Shown: in pieces, positions 7,141 to 11,074 of the stretch
Layout: every line of letters starts with the position of its first letter
Numbering within the stretch: position 1 is the first letter of the stretch
DNA from: Candidatus Coatesiibacteriota bacterium
Lineage (GTDB): Bacteria; RBG-13-66-14
DNA: 11,074 bases
Assembly (NCBI GenBank): GCA_030631385.1
Contig: DAOVLG010000029.1
Location: forward strand, 1-11,074
Direction of reading: 5' to 3'
Translations under genes and position numbers: made by a program
The notes under the pieces: model-generated
Databases searched by the model: none
What the model saw: the letters and a program-made list of their open reading frames with translations, nothing else
What the model was told of the DNA's origin: nothing

Positions 7141-7806
7141 CTAGTCCAAGATGGTGGGTGGTCCGAGCGCTGCCTTGCCCTTCTCACTTTGGGGCGCTTT
7201 GGCAAACGCCTCACCCAGGCGCTCCATTCCCGGATAAGCTCTGCCGCCCGTTCGATCCAACCGCTTCAGCTCCCGCCCGATCCAGCGTTCGACCATTCCT
7301 TTAAAGGGCCACATGAAGAGGTAGCGTTTCCCGGCGAACTCGCGGAGGACGTTCCCGGCCCGCTTCCCGGCCAGCTTCGACCCCCGCTCCCAATAGGCCC
7401 GCAACGTCTCCCGGTAGCCCCGCCACTCCCACAGCGCCCGACTGGTCACCCCGAATGGCAACAGTATCAGGTAGCTCAGGATGAACGGAACCAGGCCCAC
7501 CCGCCTCTGATCCGTCAGATGGACCGCCTCGTGCCGCAGGAGCAGATAACCGGAGCGGTTACCGAACATCCGTTCGGCCAGATAAACCGTCCCGGCCCAG
7601 GTGAAGGCGTCGAAGCCGGTCAGGCCTAAGCTAAAGGGCCTTCCCAGGGTGTCTATCGCCCGTGCGAAGCGGCTCTTCTCCAAAACGGCCAGCCGCAGCG
7701 GCCCCAGCTTCGCCACGGCCTCCACGAGTTTCCAGAACGGCGGCCAGTCGCTTTCCCGGGGCGGGCGTTGGGGGGAAATACGGGATAGGTCTGTCGAGTT
7801 GCTCAC
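7141..7806 (-). CDS. Membrane-associated HExxH putative metallopeptidase
   Basis: This 221-residue protein starts at a GTG whose sequence GTGA overlaps the stop of the upstream glycosyltransferase gene, so translation is probably coupled. The frame is open for another 112 codons upstream, but that part lies inside the neighbour and reads as Arg/Pro-rich shadow. HEAVH at residues 92-96 is a zinc-binding HExxH motif with catalytic-type Glu93. A hydrophobic segment follows (about 103-120, 'VGLVPFILSYLILLPFGV'). Then comes 'WEWRGYRET' with E127 and E133 as candidate third zinc ligands, an arrangement seen in several small uncharacterised bacterial HExxH proteins. The C-terminus is basic. The catalytic assignment rests on the motif and its context; the substrate is unknown. 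Its pairing with a GT39-like enzyme suggests an envelope role. Confidence 0.7.
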   Translation of the reverse strand: MSNSTDLSRISPQRPPRESDWPPFWKLVEAVAKLGPLRLAVLEKSRFARAIDTLGRPFSLGLTGFDAFTWAGTVYLAERMFGNRSGYLLLRHEAVHLTDQRRVGLVPFILSYLILLPFGVTSRALWEWRGYRETLRAYWERGSKLAGKRAGNVLREFAGKRYLFMWPFKGMVERWIGRELKRLDRTGGRAYPGMERLGEAFAKAPQSEKGKAALGPPTILD

Positions 7807-9851
7807 GGGCCCAGTTCGCGGGAGAGGAGTTCGAGGCGGGGATCGTTTCCCGGCAGCGACCGGGCGCGCTCGAGGGCCCGTCTTGCGCCCATAAAATCGC
7901 CGGTGGAGAGGTGTAGCTGGACCCGGGTCAGCCAGAGACCCTGGTCCTCGGGATGAAGCGTCAGCCCTTGCTCGAGGTAAGCCGAGGCCCGGTCGGTCCG
8001 TCCCAGGGATAAATAGCCGTAAGCCAGGAGGCCGTAGGTCTGCGGCGCCGAGCCGCCCCACCTGAGCGACTCCTCGGCGTACCGCACGGCGAGATCGGGC
8101 CGGCCCGTCTGGATATACACGGCGGCCAGGTTCGTCAAACAATCGGTGTTGCGCGGGTCACGGGCCAGGGCCGCCTCGAGGATCTCCACGGCCTCGCCGG
8201 TCTTCCCCCGCTGCGCCAGGACCTGGGCCAGGTTGGCGGCGTTGTCCGGATTGTGGTTCGATAGCTCATAGGCCTCGCTGAACAGTTGTTCGGCTTCGGC
8301 TAGGTCCCCCCGCTCTTGGGCGTAGATCCCCAGGTTGTTGTAGAAGAATGGATTGTCGGGCTCTTCCTCGATGGCTCTCAGGATCGCTGCTTCAGCGCCC
8401 TCGGTGTTCCCCAGGCGCCGCTCGGCCTCGGCGAGGACCCCCCAGTTGTAGGCCGCCTCGGCGGTATGCCACGTGCCCCAGTTGACCAAAGCCGCGGCGG
8501 GAACCAGAACGAGGGCGGTCTTCCCCAGGGCGCGCCAGTTCTTTTGTCTCAGCTTCCCCCATAGGTCATAGAGCGCCCAGCCGGCGAAGGGGATCAGCAG
8601 CGGCACCACCGGCGCGCGGTAGCGCCCCGCGACGAAAAGCCCCACCACCATTAGGAAGTAGAGAACTCCGAAGACGACGATCAGACGGTGCTTATTCTCC
8701 CAGGAACGCCAGAGAACGAGCCCGGTCAGACCCAGCGGCATCACCAGCCAGAAACCCACGAATAATCCCCACAGCGTCCAGCCGCCCCGCTCCCGGATGA
8801 AGTAGTAATCGAGGTGGTTGGGCATCTCGTAGGCGTTGAAGAAGAGGAGGGCCTTTTTGCCCAAGAGCCCCAGCGCCTTCCCCGGATTTTCCCCGATGAA
8901 GTCGAAGGCACGACCGATCCACCAGGCCGAGACCTCGCTCGGCTTGAGCAGCCGCCCCTCCGCCGCCTCGGCCCGTCTGCGGCTCGCCTCGAAAAGCCTG
9001 TCCCGCATGTCCCCCGGCACGCCCCAGTAGCCGGTGGCGTTCTCGTTGTTGCCGATCCAGAGGTTGACGCCGGCGTTGGACGAGAGCAGCATCGGGTCGT
9101 CGGCCGCCACGGCGTTGCGCACCGTGACGGGCAGGATGAGGGCGAAGGTGAGCGCCACGACGAGCGCCCCGGCGCCGAGCGCCTTCAACGGTTTCCAACC
9201 GAATTGCCGCTTGAGCACGATGACGGTGAAGAGCGACAGCGCCACGGCGACGAGCCAGACGTTGGGCCGGCCGAGGCTGGCCGCACCCAGGAACAGGCCC
9301 GCGCCGACCAGTTGCCGCCAGCGCCGCTCATCCAGAAAACGCAGCATGAAGAGGATCGCCAGACCGATGAACAGCAGCTCGTAGGCGGTCATCAACAGAT
9401 CGGTCTCGAGGAAGGCGATATAACCGTAGAGGGTTAACAGCGTTCCGGCGATGATTCCAACGCTCTCGCCCCGCTTTTTCTCCCTTTCTCCCTCCCCGCC
9501 GAAGAGCCTGCGCGCGATGGCGTAGACCACCACCACGCTCACCGCCCCGGCTAGGGCCTGGAATATCCGCGCGATCAGGAGCGATTTGCCGAAGATGGCC
9601 CAGATGAGCGCCAGGATGTACGGGTAACCTACCGAGGAGTGGAAGAAAACCTCGTCTCCGGCGCCGAGGTCACCGTCGAGGATCCTATCGGCCAACAGCT
9701 CGTAGGTGTACGCGTCGGCCACGTTGACCGTGTACAGGGGCTGATCCAGGGTGGTGAGGATCACCCCGAGCCGCAGCCCCAAGGCCACGGTAAACAGGAT
9801 GATCGGCCAGCGCCGTCTTTTGAGACCAGAGGTGAGCGAGATTGGTTTCAC
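7803..9851 (-). CDS. GT39-like membrane glycosyltransferase with C-terminal TPRs
   Basis: This 682-residue protein has two parts. Residues 1-465 form a multi-pass membrane domain of about ten segments. A basic 'KRRRW' precedes the first helix, and Asp46 in 'NVADAYTYELLADRIL' is in the first outer loop where PMT/ArnT-type (GT39, GT-C fold) enzymes have their catalytic acid. Such enzymes move sugars from lipid-linked donors on the outer face of the inner membrane. Residues about 468-671 are six consecutive 34-residue TPR units ('NNLGIYAQERGDLAEAEQLF', 'TNLAAVYIQTGRPDLAVRYA' and others), probably a protein-docking platform. The start is GTG at 9851, the most upstream possible since TAA lies 12 bases before it in frame. 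The Shine-Dalgarno is weak (AAGGA 13 nt away), so a slightly later start is possible. The acceptor is unknown. Its stop overlaps the start of the HExxH gene. Confidence 0.85.
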   Translation of the reverse strand: MKPISLTSGLKRRRWPIILFTVALGLRLGVILTTLDQPLYTVNVADAYTYELLADRILDGDLGAGDEVFFHSSVGYPYILALIWAIFGKSLLIARIFQALAGAVSVVVVYAIARRLFGGEGEREKKRGESVGIIAGTLLTLYGYIAFLETDLLMTAYELLFIGLAILFMLRFLDERRWRQLVGAGLFLGAASLGRPNVWLVAVALSLFTVIVLKRQFGWKPLKALGAGALVVALTFALILPVTVRNAVAADDPMLLSSNAGVNLWIGNNENATGYWGVPGDMRDRLFEASRRRAEAAEGRLLKPSEVSAWWIGRAFDFIGENPGKALGLLGKKALLFFNAYEMPNHLDYYFIRERGGWTLWGLFVGFWLVMPLGLTGLVLWRSWENKHRLIVVFGVLYFLMVVGLFVAGRYRAPVVPLLIPFAGWALYDLWGKLRQKNWRALGKTALVLVPAAALVNWGTWHTAEAAYNWGVLAEAERRLGNTEGAEAAILRAIEEEPDNPFFYNNLGIYAQERGDLAEAEQLFSEAYELSNHNPDNAANLAQVLAQRGKTGEAVEILEAALARDPRNTDCLTNLAAVYIQTGRPDLAVRYAEESLRWGGSAPQTYGLLAYGYLSLGRTDRASAYLEQGLTLHPEDQGLWLTRVQLHLSTGDFMGARRALERARSLPGNDPRLELLSRELGP

Positions 9852-9918
9852 CCAGCGAGTTTAATCCTTCTCAACCCGGGGGACAAGGGAGCGCCGAAGC
9901 ACAAAAACCTCCGACCCC

Positions 9919-9948
9919 TTGACATCCCCGCCGTGCCTATCATATCCT
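9919..9948 (+). promoter_or_regulatory. Candidate str operon promoter
   Basis: A perfect TTGACA -35 (9919-9924) is followed by AT-rich CATATCCT. The -10 is either CATATC (16-bp spacer) or TATCCT (18-bp spacer). The rpsL leader would be about 135 nt. It faces away from the glycosyltransferase gene, whose own promoter I could not identify in the same 240-bp gap. Confidence 0.5.
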
Positions 9949-10091
9949 TACCCGCCGCTTCCGAAGACCTGCAACGGTTAGAATGGCCGTGGAAGCGGGA
10001 TTCAGCGGATTCGCGCCGCAAGCCGGAGCGGTACGCGGGGCCTGCAGGTTTCAAACGGATTAGTCCATAGACCTAGAGGGATATAAACCCA

Positions 10092-10463
<372 letters not shown>

Positions 10464-10466
10464 GCC

Positions 10467-10937
10467 ATGCCCCGCAGAGCCAAGGTCCAGCGCCGCGTGC
10501 TTCCACCCGATCCCGTCTACGGATCGCCCATGGTGACCCGCTTCATCAACTGTTTGATGCTGAAGGGAAAGAAGTCCGTCGCCGAGAGGATCTTCTACTC
10601 CGCCCTGGAGATGATAGAGAAGAAGACGGGCACCGAGGGAGTCAAGGTATTCACCGACGCGCTCAGGAACGTCAAGCCGAATCTGGAGGTCAAGAGCCGC
10701 CGGGTCGGGGGCGCCACCTACCAGATTCCCATCGAGGTGGCCCCGGAGCGCAAGACCGCCCTCGGCATCCGCTGGTTGATCGCCTTCGCCCGCAAGCGGC
10801 ACGAACACTCCATGGTCGAGAAGCTGGCCTTGGAGCTCATAGACGCGCACAACGGAGTGGGCGCCTCCGTCAAGAAACGCGAGGACACCCATCGAATGGC
10901 CGACGCCAACAAGGCCTTCGCCCACTTCCGCTTCTAG
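10467..10937 (+). CDS. rpsG: 30S ribosomal protein S7
   Basis: S7, 156 residues, the standard bacterial length; it nucleates assembly of the 30S head by binding the 3' major domain of 16S rRNA. The N-terminal MPRRAKVQRRVLPPDPVYGS and the 'RRVGGATYQIPIEV' beta-hairpin region are typical, and the C-terminal end (KKREDTHRMADANKAFAHFRF) is complete. It starts 3 nt after rpsL, using AGGGAGAAG at the end of rpsL as ribosome binding site, so the two are co-translated. fusA normally comes next; it does not start within the 137 bases that remain. Confidence 0.99.
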   Translation: MPRRAKVQRRVLPPDPVYGSPMVTRFINCLMLKGKKSVAERIFYSALEMIEKKTGTEGVKVFTDALRNVKPNLEVKSRRVGGATYQIPIEVAPERKTALGIRWLIAFARKRHEHSMVEKLALELIDAHNGVGASVKKREDTHRMADANKAFAHFRF

Positions 10938-10969
10938 TTTCCCCCAACCTCCCCATCGGGGGATCAACC

Positions 10970-10989
10970 TGGGACCCGGTGCCGTCCCA
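10970..10989 (+). other. Small hairpin after rpsG
   Basis: TGGGAC (10970-10975) and GTCCCA (10984-10989) form a 6-bp stem with an 8-nt loop. No T-run follows, so it is not a convincing terminator. It may be an intercistronic structure ahead of an unseen fusA. Confidence 0.25.
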
Positions 10990-11027
10990 TCCGCGCGAGG
11001 GGATACGCACCGACCCATCAACGGGCC

Positions 11028-11074
11028 AGGGGGCCAGCCAAGGGGGCCAGCCAAGGGGGCCAGCCAAGGGGGCC
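11028..11074. repeat. 13-bp direct tandem repeat at the window end
   Basis: The unit AGGGGGCCAGCCA occurs three times exactly (11028-11040, 11041-11053, 11054-11066) and then for 8 more bases (11067-11074) to the window edge, about 3.6 copies. The copies are identical, and 13 is not a multiple of three, so it is not a coding repeat. The array probably continues past the edge. Confidence 0.9.

Noticed and set aside
7807..8142. 112-codon upstream extension of the HExxH gene
   Set aside because: It lies inside the TPR region of the glycosyltransferase gene and translates to an Arg/Pro-rich shadow. The GTG at 7806 in the GTGA overlap is the natural start.
11028..11074. CRISPR array
   Set aside because: The 13-bp units are contiguous with no spacers.

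Overview
The window reads as a chromosomal segment of a GC-rich bacterium. It has standard bacterial S12 and S7 genes, ATG/GTG starts with Shine-Dalgarno sites, and sigma-70-like promoters. Two predicted outer-membrane barrel-like proteins and a lipoprotein point to a diderm. An McsB-family gene directly upstream of clpC recalls Firmicutes, but there is no ctsR or mcsA. Short palindromic repeats between genes, GC-rich coding and a GT39-TPR fusion resemble little-studied candidate phyla known mostly from metagenomes; this placement is a guess and no phylum can be assigned from the sequence.

Layout. 1-447: no convincing gene, but strong inverted repeats and a promoter-like site. 448-1455 (+): a divergent McsB-like protein (ATP:guanido phosphotransferase fold) that appears to have lost almost every ATP- and arginine-binding residue. 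1456-1751: leader with two promoter candidates and a hairpin. 1752-4217 (+): clpC, complete and apparently active. 4218-4618: two palindromic repeats, a frameshifted scrap of a lost gene, and a promoter for the next gene. 4619-5671 (+): very acidic lipoprotein. 5691-5712: perfect palindrome serving as terminator between convergent genes. 5731-6228 and 6316-6861 (-): two related small barrel-like exported proteins behind one strong promoter (6963-6991) with an operator-like dyad at its -10. The second of these carries two mutually compensating frameshifts. 7044-7100: another palindromic repeat. 7141-7806 and 7803-9851 (-): a membrane-associated HExxH protein translationally coupled (GTGA overlap) to a GT39-like glycosyltransferase with six C-terminal TPRs. 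10092-10937 (+): rpsL and rpsG, the start of the str operon. The window ends in a 13-bp tandem repeat where fusA might be expected.

How the genes may work together. In Bacillus, McsB phosphorylates arginines on proteins and ClpC's N-domain captures the phosphoarginine mark for ClpP. Here ClpC keeps the two glutamates that bind phosphoarginine, while the adjacent McsB homologue looks like a pseudokinase. It may therefore act as an adaptor or regulator rather than an enzyme. This is the most interesting biology in the window. The remaining genes are envelope functions (lipoprotein, barrels, lipid-linked sugar transfer, membrane protease) and housekeeping translation.
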